Shown here piece after piece: positions 24,229-33,064 of a stretch of 64,000 bases of DNA (its first letter is position 1; the number at the start of each line of letters is the position of its first letter). The translations under genes were made by a program, and so were the position numbers. The DNA is from Streptomyces sp. NBC_00536 (GTDB taxonomy: Bacteria > Actinomycetota > Actinomycetes > Streptomycetales > Streptomycetaceae). The stretch spans positions 496,001 through 560,000 of the forward strand of contig NZ_CP107819.1 of assembly GCF_036346295.1 (NCBI RefSeq), given 5' to 3'. Below the pieces are notes generated by a model that worked only from the letters and a program-made list of their open reading frames with translations, did not search any database and was not told the origin of the DNA.

Positions 24229-25725
24229 TCACACCTGGGTGCCCCGGCCTCCTCGCACCGGACGCGTCGGCAGGGCCATCTTGATCTCCTGGCGCAGCTC
24301 GTCGATCCGCCCGTAGCCGGAGTACTGCCCGGTGAGGCGGTACATCTCGCGCAGCCGGTCCCATGTGCGGTGCGAGGAGGTCTCGTTCATGGAGACCAGC
24401 GCGAGCCGCGCGTACCGGTCGGCCTGCTCGGGGTCGTCGGCGAGGAAGCAGGCCGAGGCCATCGAGATGTAGTCGAAGATCTGCGAACGCTGGTGCCCGG
24501 ACGCGCGCAGCCGCAGCGCCTCGCGGGCGTGCTGCTGGGCGATCGGCGCGGCGCTCGGATCGTGGTCGGCCAGGGTGCGGAAGGCCAGCGCCTGCATGCC
24601 GTGCAGGTCGGCCTCGTCGAAGTGCTGCATCCAACTGGGCGGCGGGACATCGCTCTTGTCGGAGACGAACAGGTCTTCGGCCTCGCCGAGGGTGCGCCGC
24701 ATCGCCTGGCCCTTGCCCATCGCGGCCTGCGCCCACGCCTCGATGGTGTGCAGCATGGCGCGGGTGCGCGGCAGGGTCTCCTCGCCCGAGCCGGACTGGG
24801 CCAGCTTCATCAGGTCCAGGGCCTCGTTGGGCTTGCCCAGATGGACCATCTGGCGCGCCGCCCGGGACAGGGCCTCGCCGGCCCGGGGCCGGTCGCCGCC
24901 CTCGCGGGCCGCGTGCGCGGCGATGACGAAGTACTTCTGCGCGGTGGGTTCGAGGCCGACGTCGTGCGACATCCAGCCCGCCAGGACCGCCAGGTTGGCC
25001 GCCACCCCCCAGAGCCTGCGCTGGAGGTGGTCGGGGTGGTGGTAGGCGAGCATGCCGCCCACCTCGTTCAGCTGGCCCACGACGGCCTTGCGCTGGAGGC
25101 CACCGCCCCTGGAGGCGTCCCAGGCCCGGAAGACTTCCACCGAGCGCTCCAGCGCTTCGATCTCCTGGGAACCGATGGGCGCGGCCTCGTAGCGGTCGTA
25201 GCCCGCGGGATCGGCCTGGAACCCGTCCCCGCCGAAGCGTGGCGCGGGGGTGGCGGGCAGGGGGTCGGAGTGCAGCCAGTCGTGCATGGCGTTGGTGAGG
25301 GCGGAGCCGGCGGTGAGCGCGGCGCCCGCGCCCATCAGACCGCGACGGTTGAGCATGAGGTCCATTCCCGTGAATTCGGTGAGGACCGCGGCTGTGCGTT
25401 CGGGCGCCCACGGCAGGCCGTCGGGGTTCTCCTGCGCCCCGTCCTGCTGCCGTGGCGATGTGCGCCGCTGCCGTACGAACCCGAGGTCCTCGATGGTCAC
25501 GACACGACCGAGCCGCTCGGTGAACAGGGCTGCCAGTACGGTCGGCACGGGTTCGCGCGGGGTCTCCCCCACGTCGATCCAGCGCCGTACCCGCGAGGTG
25601 TCGGTGGCCAGCTGGTGGTGGCCCATGGCCGCCGCCTGCCGGTTGACCATCCTCGCGAGTTCGCCTTTGGACCACCCGGCCAGCCCGAACAGATCGGACA
25701 GGCGGGTGTTGGGTCCTTTGCTCAC
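24229..25725 (-). CDS. NsdA/NsdB-like TPR regulator of development or antibiotic production
   Basis: The 498-aa protein begins with a helical DNA-binding-like segment (SDLFGLAGWSKGELARMVNRQAA, TDTSRVRRWIDVGETPREPVP, VVTIEDLGF). From residue about 170 to the end it is a series of TPR-like helix pairs (YDRYEAAPIGSQEIEALERSVEVF, HAAREGGDRPRAGEALSRAARQMVHLG, ADLHGMQALAFRTLADHD). This is the layout of Streptomyces NsdA and NsdB, known negative regulators of sporulation and antibiotic synthesis. A stretch LNRRGLMGAGAALTAG resembles a Tat signal but is internal. GTG 25725 starts MSKGPNTRL, with a G-rich ribosome-binding site. It is divergent from the phosphotransferase gene. Confidence 0.8.
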   Translation of the reverse strand: MSKGPNTRLSDLFGLAGWSKGELARMVNRQAAAMGHHQLATDTSRVRRWIDVGETPREPVPTVLAALFTERLGRVVTIEDLGFVRQRRTSPRQQDGAQENPDGLPWAPERTAAVLTEFTGMDLMLNRRGLMGAGAALTAGSALTNAMHDWLHSDPLPATPAPRFGGDGFQADPAGYDRYEAAPIGSQEIEALERSVEVFRAWDASRGGGLQRKAVVGQLNEVGGMLAYHHPDHLQRRLWGVAANLAVLAGWMSHDVGLEPTAQKYFVIAAHAAREGGDRPRAGEALSRAARQMVHLGKPNEALDLMKLAQSGSGEETLPRTRAMLHTIEAWAQAAMGKGQAMRRTLGEAEDLFVSDKSDVPPPSWMQHFDEADLHGMQALAFRTLADHDPSAAPIAQQHAREALRLRASGHQRSQIFDYISMASACFLADDPEQADRYARLALVSMNETSSHRTWDRLREMYRLTGQYSGYGRIDELRQEIKMALPTRPVRGGRGTQV

Positions 25726-25786
25726 GTCAAGCCCCCAGGTTCTCGGCTGAGTTGACAGTAACCCCCCGTCAGATGCCGAGCGACTA

Positions 25787-25816
25787 TTCGCCAGGGTTCG
25801 CCAGGGTGCGCCAGAT
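25787..25816. promoter_or_regulatory. three 10-bp phased repeats and a palindrome in the divergent promoter region
   Basis: TTCGCCAGGG at 25787 and 25797 and TGCGCCAGAT at 25807 repeat exactly one helical turn apart. CACCCA-CACC-TGGGTG (25824-25839) follows 8 bp later. All lie between the GTG of the NsdA-like gene (25725) and the ATG of the phosphotransferase gene (25956), a likely control region for both. Confidence 0.4.
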
Positions 25817-25955
25817 GGTGTGCCACCCACACCTGGGTGTCAGGTAGGAATGCGCCTCCCCGACCCGGTCACCGGCGGAACTCCCCAGGGTGATGTACGG
25901 GATCGAGCGGGGCGGCGTACGCAACTCGTCGGCGCACGAAGGGATCCGTATCATC

Positions 25956-27080
25956 ATGTACGCAGCAACGTCCTCCGTGTCCGCGCCCGTCCGGCCGCAC
26001 CGCACCTTCCAGGCGGGCGGCGGCCCCTACCTCGAGCCCGGCCGCCCCTCCAACCCGGCACAGGCCGCCGTACGGGCACGGCGGATGCCGGGCAACGGGG
26101 CCCAGCCGATCAGCGGCAGAATCGACCTCTCGGGCCCGCAGGGCGCGCAACTGCGCACCGCGCTCGCCTCGGTGCAGCGGATCTGTCCGGAGTTCGCGCC
26201 GGTGCAGGTGCTACGCCGCAGCGGCCGTTCGGTCCTCCTGGTGGGCACCACAGGACGGATGACGGCCGTCGCGAAGGTTTTACTGGACCATTCGCCGGAG
26301 TGGCGCGAGCGGTACCGGCACGAAATAGCGTCGTACCGGGCCTTCGTCCGGCACCGCCCGCCGGTCCGGGTGCCGCGGCTGATCGCCGCGGATCCCGAGA
26401 ACTGCGTACTGATCGTGGAGCGGATGGCGGGCCGGGTCGCAGCACTGCAGCGGCACCCGGTCGAGGCCCCGCCGCGGCCGGACGTACGGGCGGCGCTGGG
26501 CGCGGTGTGCCGGGTCAACCAGTGGCGTCCGCCGGGTGAGCTGTTCGGCCGGCCGCTGGAGTACGCCTCGCGGATCTCGCGCTACCACGAGCTGGGCCTG
26601 CTGACCGACCGGGACCTCGGCGACCTGCAGAAGCTGCTGCACGGGCTGAAGATGGGCGGCGTGCAGCCGCAGTTCAACCACGGTGACGCGCTGCTGTCGA
26701 ACCTGCTGCTCTCCCCCGCGGGGCCGGTGCTCCTCGACTGGGAGCACGCGGGCTGGTACCTGCCCGGCTACGACCTGGCGACCCTGTGGACGGTGCTGGG
26801 CGACGCCCCGGCCGCCCGCGGGCAGATCAGCAGGCTCGCCCAGTCGGCGGGCCCGGCGTCCCGGGACGCCTTCCTGGTCAACCTGATGCTGGTGCTGACC
26901 CGGGAGATCCGGATGGCGGAGACCGCGGTCCAGCGGTCGATCCTGGCGGCCGCCCCGGCCCAGCCGCTGCCCTCGGGCGCCCTGTCCAGCGGTGAGGAGC
27001 ACCGCCTGCTGCTGCGCAGGCTGCACGACGACTGTGGGATGGCCCGCAGGGCGGTCCGGGCGGCGGTCGGCACGCGCTGA
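25956..27080 (+). CDS. aminoglycoside-phosphotransferase-family kinase-like protein, TTA-containing
   Basis: The 374-aa product has the APH/choline-kinase fold: [19 protein letters not shown] in the N-lobe, [10 protein letters not shown] as hinge, the catalytic loop [15 protein letters not shown] and the metal-binding [10 protein letters not shown]. The phosphate acceptor is unknown and could be a small metabolite rather than an antibiotic. Start ATG 25956 gives [20 protein letters not shown] is about 13 nt upstream, and ATG 25890 is an alternative. Leu109 is a TTA codon (26280-26282). A very strong 17-bp terminator follows. It is transcribed away from the NsdA-like gene, suggesting joint developmental control. 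Confidence 0.85.
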   Translation: MYAATSSVSAPVRPHRTFQAGGGPYLEPGRPSNPAQAAVRARRMPGNGAQPISGRIDLSGPQGAQLRTALASVQRICPEFAPVQVLRRSGRSVLLVGTTGRMTAVAKVLLDHSPEWRERYRHEIASYRAFVRHRPPVRVPRLIAADPENCVLIVERMAGRVAALQRHPVEAPPRPDVRAALGAVCRVNQWRPPGELFGRPLEYASRISRYHELGLLTDRDLGDLQKLLHGLKMGGVQPQFNHGDALLSNLLLSPAGPVLLDWEHAGWYLPGYDLATLWTVLGDAPAARGQISRLAQSAGPASRDAFLVNLMLVLTREIRMAETAVQRSILAAAPAQPLPSGALSSGEEHRLLLRRLHDDCGMARRAVRAAVGTR

Positions 27081-27096
27081 CACCCGGCTCCGACGG

Positions 27097-27133
27097 TCCC
27101 GTGGTGCGCACACCCAGTGTGCGCACCACGGGA
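27097..27133 (+). terminator. 17-bp perfect stem-loop terminator
   Basis: Arms 27097-27113 and 27117-27133 are perfectly complementary with a CCA loop, followed by TTTC, 17 nt after the stop of the phosphotransferase gene. Confidence 0.8.
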
Positions 27134-27212
27134 TTTCGCACGTTCGGGAGCACTAGGGGGTATCTCGCCGCCCCTGCGCATGTCTTGACATCACATGATC
27201 CCCCGAACACCT

Positions 27213-27233
27213 TTTCTGACTCAGCATCAGAAA
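27213..27233. promoter_or_regulatory. operator-like repeat TTTCTGA-N7-TCAGAAA upstream of the KstD-like gene
   Basis: Perfect 7-bp arms around a 7-nt centre, 44 nt upstream of the ATG at 27278. The core TCTGA-N7-TCAGA recurs at 37584-37600 and 62935-62951, each upstream of lipid or steroid catabolic genes, and in weaker form at 56286-56300. TTGACA at 27185-27190 could be the -35 of this promoter, though no good -10 follows. Confidence 0.65.
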
Positions 27234-27277
27234 TGCTGGAGAGCCGCCCTTCCTCCCCACACCGCTGGAGCCTGCCC

Positions 27278-29038
27278 ATGTCCGACAGAGCGACCTCCCC
27301 TTCCCGGCGCGCGGTCCTGGCCGGCACCGGCGCCGGGATGCTGGCCGCCGGCCTGCCGTCCGCCCTCGCGCGCGCCGCCGACGTCCCCGTGCTCGGCGAG
27401 TACGACGTCGTGGTGGTCGGCTCGGGGGCGTCCGGGATGACCGCCGCGCTGACCGCCGCCGGGCGCGGCCTGAGCGTGCTGGTGGTGGAGAAGGCGCCCA
27501 CCTTCGGTGGTTCCGCGGCGCGTTCGGGCGCCGGGATCTGGCTGCCGAACAACTCGGTGATCCTCGGGGCGGGGGTGCCGGACACCCCGGAGAAGGCCGC
27601 CGCGTACCTGTCGGCGGTGGTCGGGCCCGGCGTACCGGCCGCCCGTCAGCAGGCGTTCCTGGCGAACGGGCCGCGGATGCTGGACTTCGTCATGGCCCAC
27701 AGCCCGCTCACGTTCCGGTTCATGGACGGCTACAGCGACTACTACCCGAACCTGCCCGGCGGCCTGCCGAACGGGCGCTCCATCGAGCCGGGGCAGATCG
27801 ACGGGAACATCCTGGGCGCCGAACTCGCGCACCTGAACCCGGCGTACCTGCCGGTCCCGGCCGGGATGGTGGTGTTCAGCCAGGACTACAAGTGGCTCAA
27901 CCTGGCGGCGGTCAGTGCCAAGGGCCTGGCGGTGTCCACCGAGTGCCTGGCGCGCGGCGCCGCGGCCGCGGCCTGCGGGCAGAAGCCGCTGACCATGGGC
28001 CAGGCGCTGGCCACGGGGCTGCGGGCCGGGCTGATCCGGGCGGGGGTGCCGCTCTGGCTGAACAGCCCGCTGGTGGACCTGGTGCAGGAGGGCGGCGCGG
28101 TGACCGGGGTGGTCGTGGAGAAGGACGGCGCGCGCGGGACCGTACGGGCCCGGCGCGGCGTGGTCATCGGCTCGGGCGGCTTCGAGCACAACGCCGAGAT
28201 GCGGGCGCAGTACCAGCAGCAGCCGATCGGCACCCAGTGGTCGGTGGGCGCGAAGGAGAACACGGGCGACGGCATCCGGGCGGGCCAACGGGCCGGGGCG
28301 GCGCTCGCGTTGATGGAGGACGCGTGGTGGGGTCCCTCGATCCCGCTGCCGGGCGAACCGTACTTCTGTCTGGCCGAACGCACCCTGCCCGGCGGCCTGA
28401 TCGTCAACGGGGCGGGGGCCCGGTTCGTCAACGAGGCGGCCCCGTACAGCGATGTGGTGCACGTGATGTACGAGAAGGACCGCGGGACGGGGTCGCACAT
28501 CCCGGCGTGGCTGATCGTCGACCAGAACTACCGCAACAAGTACCTGTTCAAGGACGTCCTGCCGACGATCGTCTTCCCGGACTCCTGGTACCAGGCGGGC
28601 GCGGCGAAGAAGGCGTGGTCCTGGGACGCCCTCGCGGGCCAGATCGGCGTACCGGCGGCCGCGCTGCGCGCCACCCTCAACCGGTTCAACGCACAGGCGT
28701 GGAACGGCACCGACCCGGACTTCCACCGGGGCGACACCGCCTACGACCACTACTACACGGACCCGGGCGTGCAGCCGAACTCCTGCCTGGCCCCGGTGTG
28801 GGCGCCGCCGTTCTACGCGTTCAAGATCGTGCCCGGTGACCTGGGCACCAAGGGCGGCATCGTGACGGACGCACGGGCGCGGGCGCTGCGGGAGGACGGC
28901 TCGGTGATCCGCGGGCTGTGGGCCGCGGGCAACGCGAGTGCGGCCGTGATGGGCCACAGCTACGCGGGGGCGGGCTCGACGATCGGTCCCGCGATGACGT
29001 TCGGCCATGTGGCGGCGAACGACATCGCGGACGCGTGA
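27278..29038 (+). CDS. KstD-like 3-ketosteroid delta-1-dehydrogenase with N-terminal Tat-type signal
   Basis: The 586-aa flavoprotein has a dinucleotide-binding GSGASG (about residue 48) with VVVEKAPTFGGSAARSG, and the 3-ketosteroid-dehydrogenase C-terminal block: FYAFKIVPGDLGTKGGI (Tyr513 matches the conserved catalytic Tyr of KstD), GLWAAGNASAAVMGHSYAGAG and IGPAMTFG. The family inserts the 1,2 double bond into ring A of 3-ketosteroids. Unusually, residues 1-33 look like a twin-arginine signal (SRRAVLAG, then AGMLAAGLPSALARA). GGAG lies 8 nt before the ATG. The upstream repeat links it to the acyl-CoA catabolic genes further along. Its substrate is inferred, not shown. Confidence 0.85.
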   Translation: MSDRATSPSRRAVLAGTGAGMLAAGLPSALARAADVPVLGEYDVVVVGSGASGMTAALTAAGRGLSVLVVEKAPTFGGSAARSGAGIWLPNNSVILGAGVPDTPEKAAAYLSAVVGPGVPAARQQAFLANGPRMLDFVMAHSPLTFRFMDGYSDYYPNLPGGLPNGRSIEPGQIDGNILGAELAHLNPAYLPVPAGMVVFSQDYKWLNLAAVSAKGLAVSTECLARGAAAAACGQKPLTMGQALATGLRAGLIRAGVPLWLNSPLVDLVQEGGAVTGVVVEKDGARGTVRARRGVVIGSGGFEHNAEMRAQYQQQPIGTQWSVGAKENTGDGIRAGQRAGAALALMEDAWWGPSIPLPGEPYFCLAERTLPGGLIVNGAGARFVNEAAPYSDVVHVMYEKDRGTGSHIPAWLIVDQNYRNKYLFKDVLPTIVFPDSWYQAGAAKKAWSWDALAGQIGVPAAALRATLNRFNAQAWNGTDPDFHRGDTAYDHYYTDPGVQPNSCLAPVWAPPFYAFKIVPGDLGTKGGIVTDARARALREDGSVIRGLWAAGNASAAVMGHSYAGAGSTIGPAMTFGHVAANDIADA

Positions 29039-29056
29039 GCGAATGCGCCCGGGGGC

Positions 29057-29557
29057 TCAGCCCTGCTGGAACAGCTCCGCGGGGAGCGGCTTGAGCAGCG
29101 CGTAGAGGTCGTCGGTGATCGGGCGGTCCCAGCTGGCGATGGTGACCAGGACGTTGTCACTGCGGTCGAACTGCACGCAGGAGATCCGGGACTCCGACAG
29201 CTTGACCTTGCGGACGATGAGGAGGTTGTCGCCCTGCATGACGGGGCAGTCCTCGGCGCCGGTGACCTCGACGTCCTCGTCGTTCTCCAGGGCCTGGAGG
29301 AGCTGGGCCACCTCGAAGGGGACCTCCTTGTCGGCCAGCTCACGGGCCGGGGAGCCCTCGGGGAGGTTGCCGATGATCATCGCGGGGCCGCGGCCGCCGA
29401 AGAGGTCGTAGCGCAGGAAGACACCCTGACAGCTGCCGTCGGGGGCGGGGAGCAGCCCGGCCCCGAGGTTGCCCGGCCAGTCGCCCGGGTCCATGGCGAG
29501 GACATCGAAGTCCGGGCCCGCGGGAGTGGCGGCGCTGCGGCGGCGGAGGAAGGACAT
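29057..29557 (-). CDS. hypothetical protein (166 aa)
   Basis: I do not recognise this family. The sequence is a compact, acidic alpha/beta protein (DPGDWPGNLGAG, GVFLRYDLFGGRGPAMIIGNLPEG, CPVMQGDNLLIVRKVKLSESRISCVQFDRSDNVLVTIASWDRPITDDLY) without signal peptide or membrane segment. The ATG at 29557 opens MSFLRRRSA. It converges on the KstD-like gene with an 18-bp gap and lies downstream of the LAL-type gene on the same strand. Confidence 0.75.
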   Translation of the reverse strand: MSFLRRRSAATPAGPDFDVLAMDPGDWPGNLGAGLLPAPDGSCQGVFLRYDLFGGRGPAMIIGNLPEGSPARELADKEVPFEVAQLLQALENDEDVEVTGAEDCPVMQGDNLLIVRKVKLSESRISCVQFDRSDNVLVTIASWDRPITDDLYALLKPLPAELFQQG

Positions 29558-29641
29558 GCGGCCATGGTACGTGGCCGCGTGAGTTTTCCGCCCCGGGGCC
29601 CCGAACCGCCCGGGAAGCGCCTCCGGAGCCGCCGTTCGGGC

Positions 29642-29691
29642 GCCCGGCCCGGGGCGCGCGGTCCGAGGTGCCCGGCCCGGGGGCGCGCGGT
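29642..29691. repeat. near-identical 21/22-bp tandem repeats at the 3' end of the LAL-type gene
   Basis: A GC-rich unit (starting GCCCGGCCCGGGG, ending GCGCGCGGT) occurs at 29642-29662 and again at 29670-29691 with one extra G. The second copy overlaps the stop codon of the minus-strand LAL-type gene. Such repeats are prone to recombination and may mark the point where the gene lost its 3' end. Confidence 0.5.
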
Positions 29692-32453
29692 TACGGGCCG
29701 GGCACCACGGCGGCCGTCGCCGTGGCGGTGGCCGTGGCGGTGGCGGCTTCGGCTTCGGCGGCCACGCCGTCGGCCCCGCAGGACCTCGCCACCGCCGCCG
29801 CCCGCTCCAGCAGGGCCGGGTCCCGCCGGGCCACCCCCAGGTCCAGCAGCGAGCGGCACCGCTCGTACCCGGCGGGTGAGCCGTTCAGCAGGGTCACCGA
29901 CTCCTCCAGCAGCGCCACCCGCTCCTCGGGCGGTCCCACCCGCGCCGCCACCCGCAGGGCGTGCCCGATCCCCGACGGCGCGCCGAAGACCCGGGCCCGC
30001 CGGACGGCGTCGGCGGCCAGCGCGCGGGCCCGTGCGGGCTCCTCGGCCGCCACGGCCTCGGCCAGGTGGAGCTGCCAGGGGCACCAGGCGGGGTTCTGGA
30101 TGCCGCGCGGGGTGAGCCGCCGGTCCACCGCCTCCAACTCGGCCGCCGCCGCCTTGGTGTTGCCCCGGGCCAGCAGCAGTTCCGCGTAGACGGTCTGGGA
30201 GTCCGGGAAGACCACGGCGGCCGGGAACGGTTCGCCGTAGCCGTGGGCGCGCGCCAGGTCCCACGCCTCCTCGGCCCGGCCCCGGGCCAGCAGGGTCTCG
30301 ATCAGGATGGCGATGGCGTACCAGTGCACGGGCGTACGGCGGCCCACGCGCTCGGCGAGCCGCAGTCCGGCCCTGGCCAGCTCCTCGGCCTCCACCAGCC
30401 GCCCGCCGCGGTAGCGGATGTACGCGCGCAGGCTGTACGCGAAGGACAGGTGCGCCCCGCGCCACCCCTGGCGCTCGAATTCGGCGGTGCCCGCCGCGAA
30501 GAGTTCCTCGGCCCGCTCGGGCCGGTCGGCGTACATGTGGGCCATCGCGGCCAGCACCGGGACCTCGAAGCCGCGGTCCTCGTGCGCCCAGCTGAAGCCG
30601 TCGCCCAGGGCTCGCCCGGCGTGGTGCAGGACCACGTCCACGGGTTCGCCGCGCAGCGTCGCGTCCCAGGCGCGCAGCCCGATCACGTACCGCTCGGTCA
30701 GGTCACGGCCGGTGAGCCGGTCGGCGAGCCGGGCGAGGCGGCGGGAGCGGGCCGGGGAGTCGGGTTCGGCGGCGTTGAAGGCGCCCCACATGAACTGTTC
30801 GGACTGCAGGCGCAGCCGCCCCCGGACGTCCGGGGTGCGGGGGATCTCCCGGGCCAGCGCCTCGCAGGCCTCGGCGAGCCGGTCGCTGTGCGCGAGCACC
30901 TGGGCGAGGCGGATCACGATGCCCTGGCGCAGCGCCGGGTCGTCGAAGGGTTCGGCGAGGGCGGCGCGCAGGTGGTTCACGGTGTTCGCGGGTTCGGTGA
31001 GCAGGGAGGCGCAGCCGAGTTCGTACAGGACGGCGGCCCGCTCGTCGAAGTCCGGGGGTTCGCGCAGGGCGCGGGCGAGCTGGCGGCGGGCGGCCTCGGG
31101 GGCTCCGGCCCGCAGGTTCTCGCGGGCGGCCTCGCGCAGGGTGCGCACCACCCAGGGGTCGTTGTCGGGGTGGGCTTCCAGGAGGTGGCGGGCGGCCGCG
31201 GAGGGGCCGAGTCCGCCGTCGACGACGGCGACGGCGGCCTGGCCGTGCAGGGCGACCCGCAGGCCGTCGGGGATGGCCCGGTAGATGGCGGTGGCGATCA
31301 GCGGGTGGACGAATTCGAGGCCGCCGTCGGGCTCGGGACCGCCGTCGGCTGCGGGCCCGCCCTCCTGTTCGGCCGCGGCGCAGAGGATGCGGGCGCCGCG
31401 CAGCCGTTCGGTGGCGTCGACGGCCTCTTCGGTGCCGAGCCCGGCCACCCGGGCGGCGAGGTCGCGCGGGATGGCCGTGCCGAGGACGGCGCAGGCCCAG
31501 GCGAAGCGGACGGTGGAGGGCCCCAGGCGTTCGAGGCGGGCCACCAGGCCGCTGCCGCGCTGGGCGGCGGCGAGGTCGCGCAGCAGTGGGGCGCTGGATT
31601 CGACGGGGTCGAGGCCGCGGTCGTGGACCTTGGCGCTCAGTTCGACGGCCTCGAAGGGGTTGCCCGCGGTGACGGCCCAGGCCTCCCGGCAGAAGGCGTC
31701 GTCGGCGTGGTCGCCGACCCGGTCGCGCAGCAGTGCGCCGACGGCGGCGGCGGTGAGCGGGGCGAGGCTGAGCGGGCGCCTGCCCGCCCGGCCGGGCAGG
31801 GTGCGGAAGGCGTCGGCGTGCGCGGGCAGTTCGTCGGGGCGGTAGGCGACGACGAGGAGCAGCGGGAGCTGTTCGGCGCGGGGGGCGAAGGCGGCGAGCC
31901 AGCCGAGTGATTCGGGGTCGGCCCAGTGAGCGTCGTCGAGGACGAGGACCACCGGGGCGCGCTGGACGGCGAGGTGGGTGAGGACCCAGTCGAGGCCGTC
32001 GCGCAGACCCTGCGGGTCGGGGGGTGCGCCCTCCTCGGGCGCGCAGAGGCCAAGGGCGGGGCCGACGATGGCGTACCAGCTGCCGAGGGCGGCGCGCAGT
32101 TCGTCCTCGGAGCGGCCGGCCAGCTGGGGCTGGATGAGCTGGCGGGCGACGTGGAAGGGCTGGTTCTGTTCCTGTTCGCCGCCGCGGGCGGCCAGCAGGG
32201 TGCAGGAGCGGGCGCGGGCGCGGCGGCGCACTTCGGCGAGCAGGGTGGTCTTGCCGAGTCCGGCGGGGCCGGAGAAGGCGAGGAGCGCGCCACCGCTGGT
32301 CCCCGGACCGGTTCCGGGACGGGGCGCGGCGCGGGCGCCCGTACCGGTACCGCGACGGGGTCCGGCGAGCTGGTCCAAGGCCTCGTCCACGGTGGCCAGT
32401 TCGGCTTCACGTTCGAACAATTCGCGCCGCGTACGGGTCCGGCGTTCCGTCAT
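29691..32453 (-). CDS. LAL-family AAA ATPase lacking the LuxR DNA-binding domain
   Basis: The 920-aa protein has the MalT/LAL nucleotide-binding module (Walker A SGPAGLGKTTLL at 61-72, Walker B VVLVLDDAHWADPESLGWL) followed by a long TPR-like helical region (ARENLRAGAPEAARRQLARAL, YSLRAYIRYRGGRLVEAEELARAGLRL and others). LAL regulators normally end with a LuxR helix-turn-helix of about 60 residues. Here the last recognisable part is LERAAAVARSCGA, then a low-complexity tail of Ala, Glu and Thr ends at a stop. Short tandem repeats overlap that stop. The protein cannot bind DNA in the usual way and may be a sensor fragment or a degenerating gene. Confidence 0.85.
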   Translation of the reverse strand: MTERRTRTRRELFEREAELATVDEALDQLAGPRRGTGTGARAAPRPGTGPGTSGGALLAFSGPAGLGKTTLLAEVRRRARARSCTLLAARGGEQEQNQPFHVARQLIQPQLAGRSEDELRAALGSWYAIVGPALGLCAPEEGAPPDPQGLRDGLDWVLTHLAVQRAPVVLVLDDAHWADPESLGWLAAFAPRAEQLPLLLVVAYRPDELPAHADAFRTLPGRAGRRPLSLAPLTAAAVGALLRDRVGDHADDAFCREAWAVTAGNPFEAVELSAKVHDRGLDPVESSAPLLRDLAAAQRGSGLVARLERLGPSTVRFAWACAVLGTAIPRDLAARVAGLGTEEAVDATERLRGARILCAAAEQEGGPAADGGPEPDGGLEFVHPLIATAIYRAIPDGLRVALHGQAAVAVVDGGLGPSAAARHLLEAHPDNDPWVVRTLREAARENLRAGAPEAARRQLARALREPPDFDERAAVLYELGCASLLTEPANTVNHLRAALAEPFDDPALRQGIVIRLAQVLAHSDRLAEACEALAREIPRTPDVRGRLRLQSEQFMWGAFNAAEPDSPARSRRLARLADRLTGRDLTERYVIGLRAWDATLRGEPVDVVLHHAGRALGDGFSWAHEDRGFEVPVLAAMAHMYADRPERAEELFAAGTAEFERQGWRGAHLSFAYSLRAYIRYRGGRLVEAEELARAGLRLAERVGRRTPVHWYAIAILIETLLARGRAEEAWDLARAHGYGEPFPAAVVFPDSQTVYAELLLARGNTKAAAAELEAVDRRLTPRGIQNPAWCPWQLHLAEAVAAEEPARARALAADAVRRARVFGAPSGIGHALRVAARVGPPEERVALLEESVTLLNGSPAGYERCRSLLDLGVARRDPALLERAAAVARSCGADGVAAEAEAATATATATATAAVVPGP

Positions 32454-32554
32454 GACTGGTACCCCCCAGACCTGTTCGGGGGATCAGCGTACGCCCGCGT
32501 GACCTTGGCGGAAGCCCGTCGTTCGGGAAAGATCGGATTCTTTTCCGTACGGCG

Positions 32555-32959
32555 TCATTCAGCCGATTCGGCGGCCAGTGCCTCCAGAACCGCGACCGCC
32601 TCGGCGGCCCGTTCGACGGCCACGAAGAGGTGGTCGTGGTGGTAGCCGGCGATCACGTTGCAGCTGAGGCCGTGCGCGGCGAGGGCGGCGGCGAAGGCAC
32701 CGGTGAGTCCGACGGCGTCGAGGGCGGAGTGGATGCGCAGGGTGATCCACCCGGCCACGTACTCGTACGCCAGTGCGGCCGCGTCGGCGTCCTCCTGGCG
32801 CAGCACCAGGGTCAGGCCCTCGGACTCCAGCACGGTGGCCACCGGGGTGACCCCGGCCGGGGCCGCCGGTCCGGGCACGGTGCAGAAGACGTACCGCCCC
32901 TCGTTCAGCTCGGGGCGCATGCCGCTCAGCAGTTTCCTCAGGTCGCTCTCTCCGCTCAT
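32555..32959 (-). CDS. ACT-domain-containing small protein
   Basis: The 134-aa protein (SDLRKLLSGMRPELNEGRYVFCTV, VATVLESEGLTLVLRQEDADA, YVAGWITLRIHSALDAVGLTGAFAAALAAHGLSCNVIAGYHHDHLFVAVERA) matches stand-alone ACT-like proteins, which bind amino acids or other small ligands. No enzyme domain is attached. It starts at ATG 32959 and is separated from the LAL-type gene by about 100 bp, same strand. Confidence 0.85.
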   Translation of the reverse strand: MSGESDLRKLLSGMRPELNEGRYVFCTVPGPAAPAGVTPVATVLESEGLTLVLRQEDADAAALAYEYVAGWITLRIHSALDAVGLTGAFAAALAAHGLSCNVIAGYHHDHLFVAVERAAEAVAVLEALAAESAE

Positions 32960-33014
32960 GCCGACACCCTACCGATCGTCCCGCTATGACCGGTTCGGCG
33001 CCGTGGGCGGGGGC

Positions 33015-33064
33015 GCGCGGCGCCACCGGGGGCGGCGGCTCCGCGCCCCGGTGGTGCGCCGCGC
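33015..33064 (-). terminator. long imperfect stem-loop after the DUF397 gene
   Basis: Seventeen base pairs (left arm 33015-33031, right arm 33046-33064) with a 2-nt bulge, overlapping the stop codon of the minus-strand DUF397 gene. Strongly GC-rich, suited to transcription termination. Confidence 0.55.

Noticed and set aside
25787..25816. Short phased repeats as a CRISPR array
   Set aside because: Units are only 10 bp with no spacers; the 17-bp repeats at 60152 likewise have no spacers, and no cas genes are present.
25956..27080. Aminoglycoside-resistance gene
   Set aside because: Only the general APH/choline-kinase fold is visible; residues specific for aminoglycosides cannot be recognised and the setting is developmental.
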